A stretch of 64,000 nucleotides of DNA from Metabacillus niabensis (GCF_020524345.1 NZ_JAIVLH010000013.1:1-64000); one strand, 5' to 3'; counted from the first letter of the stretch, positions 36,834-46,587 are shown. Numbers and translations: made by a program. The notes: a model not told the origin generated them from the letters alone.

Positions 36834-37093
36834 AATATATACTCCTTATGTATATGATGTTAAGATTTTACTGGAAATAGTCCCTCTATAAGTGTATCTA
36901 CATAATATGGAACGTAACTGTATTGTTCTACAATACTAGCAATGATTGCTGGATACTTATTCCTCAAACAGCCTGGTTAATGAACTACAATATTATAGAA
37001 TATTTGGTTATTTATGTTAAAATATAAATAGAATTGTAATTAAAATACATAATAATTTCTTCATTTAAGTGATTAATACAAAACTACTTATAG

Positions 37094-37702
37094 TTGTCAA
37101 AACAGGAGGAGAAATTTATCGGAAATTCATTGATAATGAGAATAGAAGCATCCTGTGCATTAAATTTTTTGATATATATCCAAAATATCTTTATCAATCA
37201 AAATCATAAAAAAGAAGAGTATCGATTTCCTTATGTTTCTTCAAATATGGCTTTCGATAAAGAATTTATATTAAAGTTTGAAGAATTGTGGAATGAAGTA
37301 TCTGAAAGAATATGTGACGATCATATAAATAGTGTGAAAATTTTCTATGAAGAAGCAGATTTATTTTACAATAGATTGTTTGTAAATAGTCCCTGTAGTT
37401 TAAAGGATTATTTGGAAATTTATAAGGCTTTTAAAGTATGGTGGAGCAGTTTCGCAGGACAGCTTTCTCTAGAAAGATCTATTGACGAAAAAAGTCATAG
37501 AGTATATGAAGAACTGGCGAAGTTACTTTCCCAAAAAGGAATGAGTCCAAATAAAGAATTAAGTATTTGTTTAATTTATGATGAATGTTTATTAGTTGAT
37601 ATAGAGGTAGCTTCATATTTTGCTGTTATTCCTATAAAAAATTTTTATGTTAATTTTAAAGATGTGGTTCACAATTTGGTGGCGCATATAAGGGGGGAAT
37701 AG
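37094..37702 (+). CDS. Uncharacterised cytoplasmic protein
   Basis: Up to 202 residues, charged and mostly helical in appearance, without membrane segments or known motifs. The start is doubtful. TTG 37094 has no ribosome site. The good GGAGGA at 37105-37110 has only ATC at the right distance, and the next starts are TTG 37130 and ATG 37136. Either the true start is 37130/37136 or the original start codon has been lost. No family was recognised. Confidence 0.5.
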   Translation: MSKQEEKFIGNSLIMRIEASCALNFLIYIQNIFINQNHKKEEYRFPYVSSNMAFDKEFILKFEELWNEVSERICDDHINSVKIFYEEADLFYNRLFVNSPCSLKDYLEIYKAFKVWWSSFAGQLSLERSIDEKSHRVYEELAKLLSQKGMSPNKELSICLIYDECLLVDIEVASYFAVIPIKNFYVNFKDVVHNLVAHIRGE

Positions 37703-37752
37703 AACTTCAATATATAGTTTAGCATATTGCTTATGAGTAAGGAGAGGTATAA

Positions 37753-38148
37753 ATGAATGATAAAGTCATTATAAATATACCAATAGACACGAATGAAGTA
37801 CCTGATTTAAGAGAACTTGTTGGTTGGAGTAGACGAGAAGAAGATTACCCGACATTGTTTGAACGTTGTAATTTCTGGGCAGGGGTTAGGGAACAAAATG
37901 ATAAACTGATTGCCTTTGGTTATGTTTGTGGAATGGGCTTAGAACATGGTTATATGGAAGATATTATCGTTCATCCTACGTATCAGGGGCAAGGAATTGG
38001 TACAGCTTTAGTAAAGGAATTATTGCGTGAGTCTGAACGTTTTGGGCTGGGAATTGTAACAGTATCATATGAGCAAAACAAGACTAACTTTTATAAAGCA
38101 TGTGGCTTTACACCTGGTTCAGGAGGAGTTTGGCAATCATATACGTGA
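37753..38148 (+). CDS. GNAT family N-acetyltransferase
   Basis: 131 residues with a TAAGGAGAGG ribosome site. MEDIIVHPTYQGQGIGTALVKELLRESE (about 76-103) is GNAT motif A with Q-G-Q-G-I-G. NFYKACGFTPG is the C-terminal motif. It is a short, single-domain member with unknown substrate and no linked genes. Confidence 0.87.
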   Translation: MNDKVIINIPIDTNEVPDLRELVGWSRREEDYPTLFERCNFWAGVREQNDKLIAFGYVCGMGLEHGYMEDIIVHPTYQGQGIGTALVKELLRESERFGLGIVTVSYEQNKTNFYKACGFTPGSGGVWQSYT

Positions 38149-38323
38149 AAATTTGATTCACTATGTTGATATTCTTCATTTTTATCTTCAACTATCAAAC
38201 ACCATTCTGGAACAAGGATGTACTAAGTAAAGAATAGAACGAGTTAATTTGGCGAAATGAAAGACAGTTGGAACATCACTTCCTGATAAAATCTAAAACA
38301 ATGTAAAGTTGGGTAGGATATGT

Positions 38324-39499
38324 ATGAAAAAAAGATACTCGATTGTAGCTATAGTGCTAGTAATAGTAATTGCAGTGACATATTACCTGCTACCAAAAAA
38401 TAGGGATCGAACACTTATTAATGGGATTGAGAATTTCGAACCAATTAGCAGCGATAATACGAATTATTTTTTATTTTACCCAGCTGACATAAGGGTTTCA
38501 CAAGAGAACACCATCGTAAAAGAAGTAACAATTGACGGCAAAATTGTACAGGAATATGAAATAGAAGATAAATACTTTAGAAGAATGAGTGTGCATCAGA
38601 AACCAAATAGTATAGATAAATTATATATTTCTCTTTTTGGTGAAGCAACAATTGATAATTACTACTACATTTATGACATTCCAACGAAACAATTTGATAG
38701 AGTAAAATTGGATTACTTTGATTATGAAGTTGGTGTTGATCACATAATGCATTACGGAGAGAGTGTACTTTTTCAAACTTTGGTTTCACATAAAACAGGA
38801 GAACAAAACAACGATAGTGAAACAAATGAATTCAATGTATCTATTTCTAACTTCACATCAAAAAAAAGTTTTGAAACAGAGTATGGGAATCCACCAAAGT
38901 GGACGCCGCTTTTAGAGTTTAACAATAAAATCCTTTATGGTACAAGTGGACAATATGGTGATCATGATAAATATGTAAACTCAGGTATTGGTGTGATTGA
39001 CTTAGAAGACCAAAGTGTTAAGTATATGAATAGCGGTAAAAACGCAGATATGTATCCACTATATGCAACAGAAGAACATGCCTTTGTACTTGGTGAAGCA
39101 GGTAAAGTCATTTCTTATGACAAAAATTTTGAATTCAACATCTATGAACCTTTTAAAGGTATGAGCAAAGAAGATATCTTTTTCAATGACGAAAGTAGTC
39201 AATTATTAATAGATAATAATAGAGCGTTATATCATGTTTATAGTCCAGAAAAAGGAAGCATCATTGGTCTAATGACATATGAACCTGAACCAGAGTTTGA
39301 ACCTCTTAATAAGGAATATCTTGAACAAGATAGCAACTATAGGTTTTTGTATCAAGATACAGAAAACGGTGAAATTTATATCGTTAATTCAAACGAAAAA
39401 GAAGAAAAACTATTAATAATTGACAATACCTCATTCGATCTTAAAGCAGAAATACCAATTGAGAATAGTCATTTATTAGACTTTGTTGTTAAGAATTAA
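38324..39499 (+). CDS. Membrane-anchored extracellular protein, unknown function
   Basis: 391 residues from ATG 38324, preceded by GGTAGGATATGT; the frame opens at TTG 38309. An uncleaved-looking N-terminal helix (YSIVAIVLVIVIAVTYYLL, residues 4-22) leads into about 365 soluble residues. These contain several short beta-type repeats with Tyr/Asp (for example YIYDIPTKQFDRVKLD, GIGVIDLEDQSVKYMN and EIYIVNSNEKEEKLLIIDN), suggesting a beta-propeller-like fold. No enzyme motif was seen. Confidence 0.6.
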   Translation: MKKRYSIVAIVLVIVIAVTYYLLPKNRDRTLINGIENFEPISSDNTNYFLFYPADIRVSQENTIVKEVTIDGKIVQEYEIEDKYFRRMSVHQKPNSIDKLYISLFGEATIDNYYYIYDIPTKQFDRVKLDYFDYEVGVDHIMHYGESVLFQTLVSHKTGEQNNDSETNEFNVSISNFTSKKSFETEYGNPPKWTPLLEFNNKILYGTSGQYGDHDKYVNSGIGVIDLEDQSVKYMNSGKNADMYPLYATEEHAFVLGEAGKVISYDKNFEFNIYEPFKGMSKEDIFFNDESSQLLIDNNRALYHVYSPEKGSIIGLMTYEPEPEFEPLNKEYLEQDSNYRFLYQDTENGEIYIVNSNEKEEKLLIIDNTSFDLKAEIPIENSHLLDFVVKN

Positions 39500-39632
39500 A
39501 GTATTGCAAGCGGACAAAACTAAAAATCTAAGGAGAAGGAAACATTATGGTTGATTTCTTTCTTATTTTTGATTTTAAGTTATATTATAAAGACAATAAC
39601 TGTTTCTAGACAAATAATGTCTTGAAGCTTCT

Positions 39633-40568
39633 TTATTCTTGATACATAGTTAAAATCTCTTCAGCACGCCTTCGTATTCCATCTATTAATTCCTTTGGTT
39701 CTATTATTCGTGTATGACGTCCAAGTCTTAAAAATAGGGGTGATATAAAATCAAGTTCATCTTTATCAATGATTGAATCTATGTAACCAGTTCCATCTTC
39801 TTGTGTGACAACAACCCCCTCAAAGTAAGGAACACTTTTACATTGACGCACGCCCTCCATTGTTAAATAAACATGCAACCGAATTGGTTTTTTTACTTCC
39901 TGAAAATTGAACCAATCTTCTAAACTCATGAATTTATCTTTATTTTCTTCGTTCGATATGATGGAAAGAATACGATCTACACGGAATAGTAAAATTTTTT
40001 TCTTATCATAATCGTAAGCAGGTAAATACCATAATCCATCATGTGCATATACACCGATTGGACGAATGTGTTTTTCCCTTACTCCTGTTTTAGATTCATA
40101 ATGAATATGTACATCTCTATTCCCAATAGAATACTCTAACATTTCATTTAATAATGGCGAATCAATTGTTCGCTTAGGGTTCCAAAATGCAATATGTGAA
40201 CGGATTTTATCTACTTTTGATTTTGCTTCTCTTTGAAGTGAGTTATATAATTTATGTTCAACCGAGGTAATTTCAGCCTCGAATGGCAAACTTCGATAAT
40301 ATTTTAGCGATTGAAAAGCAAAGAAGATTGAAACAGCTTCTTCTTCAGTAAATAAAATAGGGGGAAGAAAAGAATGTGTTAATACGGTATAACCCCCATT
40401 CCGTCCTTGTTCAGCATAAATCGGCAATCCTATATCACATAAATCTACTATGTATCTATGTACAGTACGAATAGATATGTGAAATTCATCTGCTATTTCC
40501 TGCGCTGTAAATTTTTTTTTAGCCGTAACAAACAGTAGAATATCTAAAAGTCGCTTGGATTTTGCCAT
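39633..40568 (-). CDS. HTH and WYL domain transcriptional regulator
   Basis: 311 residues from ATG 40568 behind AAGGTGAGG; GTG 40577 is a weaker option. The N-terminal helix-turn-helix is RLLDILLFVTAKKKFTAQEIADEFHISIRTVHRYIVDLCDIGLPI. RNGGYTV and FTEEEAVSIFFAF follow, then a WYL domain (HIRPIGVYAHDGLWYLPAYDYDKKKILLFRVDRI). The family includes YafY/DeoR-like regulators with ligand or nucleic-acid sensing WYL folds. It is divergent from the DHFR-like gene 118 bases away, its most likely target. Confidence 0.88.
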   Translation of the reverse strand: MAKSKRLLDILLFVTAKKKFTAQEIADEFHISIRTVHRYIVDLCDIGLPIYAEQGRNGGYTVLTHSFLPPILFTEEEAVSIFFAFQSLKYYRSLPFEAEITSVEHKLYNSLQREAKSKVDKIRSHIAFWNPKRTIDSPLLNEMLEYSIGNRDVHIHYESKTGVREKHIRPIGVYAHDGLWYLPAYDYDKKKILLFRVDRILSIISNEENKDKFMSLEDWFNFQEVKKPIRLHVYLTMEGVRQCKSVPYFEGVVVTQEDGTGYIDSIIDKDELDFISPLFLRLGRHTRIIEPKELIDGIRRRAEEILTMYQE

Positions 40569-40685
40569 TTTCCTCACCTTTTTTCGTTAATCATGCCATT
40601 ACTTGTCATGTTTTACAGTTAGTATAGTGTATACCTTATGATTTTATCAATAAGGGAAATTCTATAAAAAAAAGGAGATCAAAGG

Positions 40686-41219
40686 ATGTCACGTGAAATT
40701 GTTTTATTCATTGCCGCAAGTTTAGATGGGTTTATTGCAAAAGAAGATGATGACTTACAATGGTTAGAAGACACCGAGGGGGAAGGTGACGCGGGATACC
40801 AGGACATGTATCAAACCATTGATACAGTAATCATGGGGAAAAAGACATATGATTATATAGTAAAACATATGAAACCATTTCCTTATCCCGATAAAAAATG
40901 CTATGTCTTCTCCACTACAGAAAAAGGTTCAAATGAAAATGTGGATTTTGTGAACGAAGATGTTGTTGAATTTACAAAAAAGTTAAAAGCGCAAGAAGGT
41001 ACAAAAATATGGATGGTTGGTGGAGGGTGTTTACTTGATTCGTTTTTAAAAGGAAATTTAATTGACGAATATATCATCACTGTTACACCTCATATTTTAG
41101 GATCTGGTATCCCTTTATTTAATCAAAAGAAACCACAAATAGATTTGAATTTAGTTGATATAAAACGGTATGGACAGTTTGCACAACTATATTATAAGGT
41201 GAATAAAGGTAAGAAATGA
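40686..41219 (+). CDS. Dihydrofolate reductase-like (RibD C-terminal family) protein
   Basis: 177 residues. REIVLFIAASLDGFIAKEDDDLQWL at the start, DTVIMGKKTYDYI, and IWMVGGGCLLDSFLKGNLIDEYIITVTPHILGSGIPLF near the end are the signature of the YyaP/RibD C-terminal reductase family. These use NADPH, but their substrates are mostly unknown. Strong AAAAGGAGATCAAAGG ribosome region. Divergent from the WYL regulator, which often controls this class. Confidence 0.88.
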   Translation: MSREIVLFIAASLDGFIAKEDDDLQWLEDTEGEGDAGYQDMYQTIDTVIMGKKTYDYIVKHMKPFPYPDKKCYVFSTTEKGSNENVDFVNEDVVEFTKKLKAQEGTKIWMVGGGCLLDSFLKGNLIDEYIITVTPHILGSGIPLFNQKKPQIDLNLVDIKRYGQFAQLYYKVNKGKK

Positions 41220-41342
41220 CTTGGCACAACACCGATTAAGTGCTTTTCTTGAATGAAGAAAGGCGCTTATTTCAATATCGGAACAATTGGTGTATAGTAA
41301 AAAGAAAAAATTTCCTTTACTTCGAAGGGGTAGGAGGATGCT

Positions 41343-41823
41343 TTGAAAGAATATGAATGGATAAAACAAACACGTCAAATCTTATAAGAACAATGCAGAG
41401 AATTGTCTGAAGATGCAATTACAAAAGAATTTGAATTTGGTTTTCAGAGCATTAGAGATACTTTCGTTCATGTGGCAGGCTGCTATATGCATGGCAAGGT
41501 TCTTTTGTGCTTTCATAAGCAACATCTCCATTATTAACAAAAGGAAGTAATGAATAATATGAAGGTAGATGATTTTCAACGCTATTTTAAACAAGTGGAT
41601 GAATATGTAGAGAGAGTATTAGAGCAATTCAGAAACAAATTTGATGAGCCTATCGAAAAAGAGCCTTCTTGGAAAGCAGGCAGTGAATTTATTAGAAAAT
41701 CGCCACATCAGTTACTATTTCATTCAATTACTCATGAATCACATCATAAAGGACAAATTGCTACAATGACTCGATTACTTGGACAATATTTCTCGAGATA
41801 CAGACATATTGGGGTTGTCTGAA
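41343..41823 (+). pseudogene. DinB family protein, multiply frameshifted
   Basis: The opening LKEYEWIKQTRQIL is followed by TAA, then the same frame continues EQCRELSEDAITKEFEFGFQSIRDTFVHVAGCY before a shift. A second frame gives HAWQGSFVLS with two more stops, and a third gives MKVDDFQRYFKQVDEYVERVLEQF and LFHSITHESHHKGQIATMTRLLG. These are successive parts of one DinB/YfiT-like four-helix metal protein, including its three histidine positions. At least two nonsense codons and two or three frameshifts show long-term decay. Confidence 0.8.
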
Positions 41824-41909
41824 ATGAATTTCATAAAATAAACATTAGCTTGTCTTCCTCTAATGTGAATTTATACTAATCTAATATAATTTAAAAAGGT
41901 GGATGAGAA

Positions 41910-42134
41910 ATGGATAAAAGAGTTCTTTTCGACTTTGAAATCGAGTTTACGAATGGTGGCGGAATACAAGGGCAGGAATTCCGTCTTGATATTGAGGGAA
42001 ATGATATTTCTGACGAAGAATTAGCAAGGTATATTGTAGAGGATATGAGATTGTTAATGGTCGGTGAAGTGCGCATACTTAACAAGAAAATAATAAATGA
42101 AAAACATAAACGAAATCATGATAACCCAAAATAA
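41910..42134 (+). CDS. Small conserved hypothetical protein
   Basis: 74 residues behind AAAGGTGG. DKRVLFDFEIEFTNGGGIQGQEFRLDIEGNDISDEELARYIVEDMRLLMVGEVRILNKKII has the look of a conserved Bacillus hypothetical protein seen near cyclase annotations. No membrane segment or catalytic motif. It is followed by a terminator. Confidence 0.65.
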   Translation: MDKRVLFDFEIEFTNGGGIQGQEFRLDIEGNDISDEELARYIVEDMRLLMVGEVRILNKKIINEKHKRNHDNPK

Positions 42135-42159
42135 TGATCTATACACTTTACATGATAAA

Positions 42160-42190
42160 AAGCTGCCTAATGAGGTAGCCTTTCTTTATT
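42160..42190 (+). terminator. Rho-independent terminator
   Basis: GCTGCCT (42162-42168) pairs with AGGTAGC (42173-42179) with one G-U pair, then CTTTCTTTATTT. It ends the small hypothetical gene. Confidence 0.7.
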
Positions 42191-42243
42191 TCACTGTGAT
42201 TAATGAAATTATAGGATGTTTTTTATGCTTTAAACTTAATTGA

Positions 42244-42264
42244 GGGGGCCTAACCGGTGCCCCC
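42244..42264. terminator. GC-rich hairpin between convergent genes
   Basis: GGGGGC (42244-42249) pairs with GCCCCC (42259-42264) around a nine-base loop. It sits 20 bases beyond the stop of the minus-strand lipoprotein and can serve both directions. Confidence 0.65.
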
Positions 42265-42283
42265 TTATTATAAATATATCCTT

Positions 42284-42784
42284 TTAGCGTGCATTCGGAA
42301 AGATTCTTTGTACCATCTCATTAAATTCCTCGAATAATCCACGTACTGGCTTTCCGCTTTGGATTTTATTTCCGTAATCTCCCATACGATCAACAAAATC
42401 AGGATTACTTGACACAAAAACATTCCGAATACTGTCATCAGTAGATTTTACCTGTTCAGAGATTTTATTTTCAACTTCTTTTCTTACCTCGCCTTTTGAA
42501 TCATCATTGAGTACTACTGCAACATATGCATTTCTATTCGTAACAATAACATTGGCATGTCTTACTTCTGATAAGTCTTCAATTTTATCCTGTGCTTCAT
42601 CTGCAACCTGCATTCTTGTATTATTGTTATTGTTGTTGTTTCGATTTGCAACATTTTGAATATTTGTGTTGTTGTCGTTGTTGTTTGCAGTTTTATTGTC
42701 ATCTCTTGCTTCATCATTCATTGCACAACCAGTAATGAAGGCTATGGCGAACAAGCAGATTGAAATTTGTTTAAGTAATTTCAT
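42284..42784 (-). CDS. YhcN/YlaJ family sporulation lipoprotein
   Basis: 166 residues from ATG 42784 behind TTTAGGAGGG; the frame to 42826 has no ribosome site. The signal ends in the lipobox FITGC. An Asn-rich linker (runs of six to seven Asn) leads to the conserved domain ADEAQDKIEDLSEVRHANVIVTNRNAYVAVVL and IRNVFVSSNPDFVDRM. The family is made during sporulation and found in spore membranes or cortex, with roles in outgrowth. It is monocistronic. Confidence 0.87.
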   Translation of the reverse strand: MKLLKQISICLFAIAFITGCAMNDEARDDNKTANNNDNNTNIQNVANRNNNNNNNTRMQVADEAQDKIEDLSEVRHANVIVTNRNAYVAVVLNDDSKGEVRKEVENKISEQVKSTDDSIRNVFVSSNPDFVDRMGDYGNKIQSGKPVRGLFEEFNEMVQRIFPNAR

Positions 42785-43047
42785 CAAAGTCCCTCCTAAA
42801 TTTAAGTTCGATAATAGAGTGACCAATTTTATTTTTTTTATGTAATTGAAAAAGTTTATTGTCGCTCTATTATTTTGTGTCCTACAAGTCTGATCACCAT
42901 CAATAAAGAGAATGTATTAGTCCTTTTTCTTTACGATCATTTCCTACCACAGACAATAGTGTTTCTATTTACCAAAGTAGAAAACATTCTAATCATAAAA
43001 TAAAAAAAGGTTTTTAAATTTAATAAGAATGAACGGTGGTTGAGAAA

Positions 43048-43746
43048 ATGAAGACGAAAAATAAATTGTTCATGGGGCTTATTGCAACTTCACTTGTAGG
43101 AAAAGCAATAGAGATGTTTAATAAGAAGGACAACGTAATTCCAAATACACAAACAACTTTTAATCTTAACCAAGATACTCCTGTTATAGACAAAACAGCA
43201 TATATACACCATTTTGCCTCAATTATCGAGAGTGTAAATATAAAAAAAGAAACGTTTGTAGGACCTTTTTCATCTATCAGAGGTGACGAAGGGTTGAAAA
43301 TCCATATTGGAAAATATTCCAATATTCAGGATGGGGTTGTTATTCATGGAATGAAAAACTTTGAATTTGGAAGTAATGTAGTTATGAATTCAGTTTTTAA
43401 AGACAATTCACCTTTTTCTGTTTATATAAGTGAAAGATGTACGTTAGCTCCACAATCTCAAATCTTTGGACCAGCACGAATTGATTCTAATGTATTTATT
43501 GGTATGCAATGTCTTATTTTTGATACTTATGTTCATGAAAATGTTGTCATAGAACCGGGAGCAAAAATAATTGGGGTTACGATACCTAAATACAGATATG
43601 TCCAAGCTGGGAGAGTGATTACTAATCAAGAGGACGCTGATGATCTTCCAAGTAATACAGAATCATACCATTATTTTAATATCAACGAAAAAATTGTTAA
43701 TACCCATAGAGAACTAACTCTTGGATACCTAGGAGATAGGAAATAA
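43048..43746 (+). CDS. Left-handed beta-helix protein, gamma-carbonic anhydrase-like
   Basis: 232 residues from ATG 43048, eight bases after GGTGG; GTG 43036 lies inside that site. An N-terminal hydrophobic stretch (LFMGLIATSLVGKAIEMF) precedes hexapeptide repeats: TAYIHHFASIIESVNIKKETFVGPFSSIRGDEGLKIHIGKYSNIQDGVVIHG. This is the CamH/CaiE-like fold, where trimer histidines bind zinc. I see HG at the usual position, but no full confirmation of the three-histidine set. Its stop overlaps the DUF421 gene start. Confidence 0.78.
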   Translation: MKTKNKLFMGLIATSLVGKAIEMFNKKDNVIPNTQTTFNLNQDTPVIDKTAYIHHFASIIESVNIKKETFVGPFSSIRGDEGLKIHIGKYSNIQDGVVIHGMKNFEFGSNVVMNSVFKDNSPFSVYISERCTLAPQSQIFGPARIDSNVFIGMQCLIFDTYVHENVVIEPGAKIIGVTIPKYRYVQAGRVITNQEDADDLPSNTESYHYFNINEKIVNTHRELTLGYLGDRK

Positions 43747-44472
43747 TGGAATCAGAAACGTTAGTAGATATTTTGAAGATCTCTGGAAGGATTATCTCTA
43801 TTATTCCTTTGCTATTAATTGTGACTTTGTTTATGGGGAAGCGCTCAATAGGTGAAGTTCCTGTTTTTTGATTTTTTGATCATTATCGTGCTTGGTGCTG
43901 TAGCTGGCGCAGATATTGCTGATCCTGATATTCCTCACTTATATACGTTTTTGTCGATATCAGCAATAGGTGGTTTACAAATTGTTGTTTCGAAATTAAA
44001 ACTGAAAAATCGATTATTTGGGCGACTTATTACCTTTGAACCCACAATTGTTGTCCAAAATGGCTCTTTTGTTGTGAAGAATTTAAAAAAGATTCGGTAT
44101 TCATTAGACAATGTTTTACAAATGTTAAGAGAAAAAGATATCTTGGATGTCAATGATGTAGAATTAGCGTTAATTGAACCAAATGGAAAACTCACTGCTT
44201 TTAAAAAATCTCATAAATCTGCTGTCACTATAGAGGATATAGGAATAAAGAAGATATCAAGAAGTATTGCTTATCCTGTTATTGTGGAAGGTAACATAGA
44301 AAGTAATGTTCTCTCTCAATTAAATCTAAAAGAAAAGTGGCTTTTACGTGAGTTACAGAAAAAGGGGCTGAAAACTTCTGATATCTTCTTAGCATCAATA
44401 AAAGCAAATTATGAATTGGACGTATCATTGAAAAGCGACAATAATATAACGGATGTGCAGATAAGACATTAA
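43746..44472 (+). pseudogene. DUF421 (YetF-like) membrane protein with a frameshift in a T6 run
   Basis: ATG 43746 overlaps the previous stop (TAATG) and encodes MESETLVDILKISGRIISIIPLLLIVTLFMGKRSIGEVPVF before TGA at 43869-43871. The second frame (43852-44472) continues FLIIIVLGAVAGADIADPDIPHLYTFL and the conserved DUF421 C-terminal domain (LKNRLFGRLITFEPTIVVQNGSFVVKNLKKIRYSLDNVLQMLREKDILDV, ALIEPNGKLTAFKK). Removing one T from TTTTTT at 43864-43869 restores one 242-residue protein. It could be decay, a sequencing error, or slippage on the T run. Confidence 0.8.
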
Positions 44473-44514
44473 AATTGATGTTTCTAGTAAGTTTCTAGTA
44501 AATATTTATAATGA

Positions 44515-44560
44515 AAAAAGCCCTAAACCTAAGTTCTCACTTTAGGTATTAAGGGCTTTT
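44515..44560. terminator. Bidirectional terminator between DUF421 and GPH remnant
   Basis: AAAAGCCCT (44516-44524) pairs with AGGGCTTTT (44552-44560), with an inner ACCTAA/TTAGGT stem. The T/A arms flank the stem, so it works on both strands. Confidence 0.75.
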
Positions 44561-44568
44561 CGCTGTGA

Positions 44569-45180
44569 TTATGGAAAAATAAACATGATACAAATTACCA
44601 AGCAAATGATGGCAGGGATACCAACACGACCAAAGTGCAACGTAAACATGGTTGCGTCCGGTTGTTGACCAATCGCACCTGGGATATATCCTGAAACAGC
44701 TAGTAATGCTAAAATCCCTGTATTAGGAATCGTGTTCCCACATTTTTGCGCAAACCCTTTCAGAAAAGCGGTCGTTCCATATAAAGATGTTTTTTCTTTT
44801 AAATAAATGAAGTAAATTGTATCATTTACTAAAATATTCACTAATACATTTGACATGGCACCAATAGCTGTAGCGAAAAAGGAGCAAAAATACAATAAGA
44901 TTAGGTTCTCACCGAATATAAATGCGATACCATAGAAAACAATAGTAATCAGTTGAGTAATTAACATTGCTTTTTGAGCTGTTTTAAATATTTTTAATGC
45001 GATAGGCATTAATACTACCATAGGGACTAATGCACCTATAGAAATAATCCCCATATATAACGATAATAAATCAGGTCTACCAATATAGTACATCATGAAG
45101 TACACAGAAGAAGCGAACATGAATCCATATCCTACTGCAGCCAAACACCAAACTAAGATAGCAAAAGCAGTAGTTGAAAG
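44569..45180 (-). pseudogene. GPH-family sugar transporter fragment
   Basis: The minus-strand frame from about 45180 to 44569 reads TTAFAILVWCLAAVGYGFMFASSVYFMMYYIGRPDLLSLYMG and continues with five or six membrane segments, including LVNDTIYFIYLKEKTSLYGTTAFLKGFAQKCG. This matches glycoside-pentoside-hexuronide:cation symporters, which are about 450 residues long. The N-terminal half is missing at a sharp junction near 45180 and the C-terminus ends early at FIFP. The piece cannot function as a transporter. Confidence 0.75.
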
Positions 45181-45196
45181 TTACTAGACCAATTTT

Positions 45197-45376
45197 ATGC
45201 ACGGTGAAATGCCACCACACGTTGCGTTTCAAATAATGAAAGGCATGACGTTTGGAGAATGCAACGTTCCACCGGAAACAGGCATTACTTCTAGTCAAGT
45301 TGATGAAATACTGGAAAAAATTAATAAAATTGTAAATGGTACTTCAATAAATGAAAAACATCATGCTAAAATTTAA
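45197..45376 (+). pseudogene. C-terminal fragment of an unrecognised protein
   Basis: 59 codons (MHGEMPPHVAFQIMKGMTFG, then QVDEILEKINKIVNGTS and a stop) look like the tail of a longer enzyme cut at the same junction as the transporter fragment. There is no ribosome site at the ATG. I could not name the family. Confidence 0.4.
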
Positions 45377-45478
45377 ACAGGGAGTAATTGTAAATTCAAT
45401 TTGATCTTGTAAAAAGCGCATCGAGATCGATTACATGTGAAGTGATAGGAGTAAATCAATAAACAAGGGGGAGAATCA

Positions 45479-46435
45479 ATGAAATCTGAAGTGATAAAGT
45501 TCTATGAAAACCGAGATGACGTAACACTAACAACATATGTGATCGCAGATTCACCGGAATTATTGGGTGGAAAGAAGAGACCTGCTATTCTTATTTGTCC
45601 GGGAGGAGCCTATTTAGCCTGTTCAGACAGAGAAGGAGAAGCAGTGGCACTAAGGTTTGCAGCTATGGGATATCATGCCTTTGTCCTTCGATATTCAACC
45701 TATATGGGAGGAGAGGTTGGATTTTTAAATTTTCAAGAGGAAATGAAAGTGAAAGAACACTCCATTCACCCCACACCTATGAGAGAAATAGGAAAAGCGA
45801 TGCTGACAATTAGGGAACATGCTGAAGAGTGGCTTGTAAATGTAGATAAAATTGCCATCTGTGGATTCTCAGCTGGAGCACATAATTGTGCTATGTATTC
45901 CGTGTACTGGGATAAGCCAATTATAAATGAATATTTCAATGAAAAAACGGAAATGTTCAAACCCGCTGCCACGATTCTGGGTTACACATTAAGTGATTAT
46001 CTTTTCATGCGTTCGTTCCCAAAAAGTCCTATCGATTCAAAGCTATTTGAAGCTGCTAATCTCGCTTTTACAGGCAACAAAGAACCTGATGAAGAAACAC
46101 TTAAAGAAATAAGTCCGGTTTTCCACGTGTCGAAAAGTACGCCACCTATGTTCTTATGGGCGACGTCAGAGGATACATTAGTACCAGCACAACACACTCT
46201 AAGGATGGCACATGCACTTGCCGATAAAAACATTCCTTATGAAGTTCACATTTATGAAAAAGGACCCCATGGTTTAAGCCTGTCGAATCAAGCTACATCA
46301 CAGGCGAAAAGCCAAATGGATCGCGATGCGGCTAGATGGATTGTTGAAGCGGAAGCGTGGTTGGAAAAGAGATTTGCTTTGGAGCTTCCTGAACTAACAC
46401 CATTTGAATTAATGGAGTTAGAACATAAGCGTTAA
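45479..46435 (+). CDS. Alpha/beta hydrolase, acetyl-xylan esterase-like
   Basis: 318 residues behind AAGGGGGAGAATCA. AILICPGGAYLACSDREGEAVALRFAAMGY holds the oxyanion-type PGGAY. The nucleophile elbow is ICGFSAGAHNCAMYS, the acid is in WATSEDTLVPAQHTLRMAHAL, and the catalytic His is in YEKGPHGLSLS. The family includes cytoplasmic esterases that deacetylate xylo- or other oligosaccharides. The adjacent GPH transporter fragment hints at a former sugar locus. Confidence 0.87.
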   Translation: MKSEVIKFYENRDDVTLTTYVIADSPELLGGKKRPAILICPGGAYLACSDREGEAVALRFAAMGYHAFVLRYSTYMGGEVGFLNFQEEMKVKEHSIHPTPMREIGKAMLTIREHAEEWLVNVDKIAICGFSAGAHNCAMYSVYWDKPIINEYFNEKTEMFKPAATILGYTLSDYLFMRSFPKSPIDSKLFEAANLAFTGNKEPDEETLKEISPVFHVSKSTPPMFLWATSEDTLVPAQHTLRMAHALADKNIPYEVHIYEKGPHGLSLSNQATSQAKSQMDRDAARWIVEAEAWLEKRFALELPELTPFELMELEHKR

Positions 46436-46587
46436 ACATTTAAAGGGTTATGATAAAAAACAGGACGATACTGTATGGGTGTGATTCGTACTTAGATAAG
46501 GTCGGAATTTGACGGATTATGTCTAATGGTAAATATAATTCAATAATCGCAAATAAAACATATTTTATTAAAAAATGGTGAAGGACC

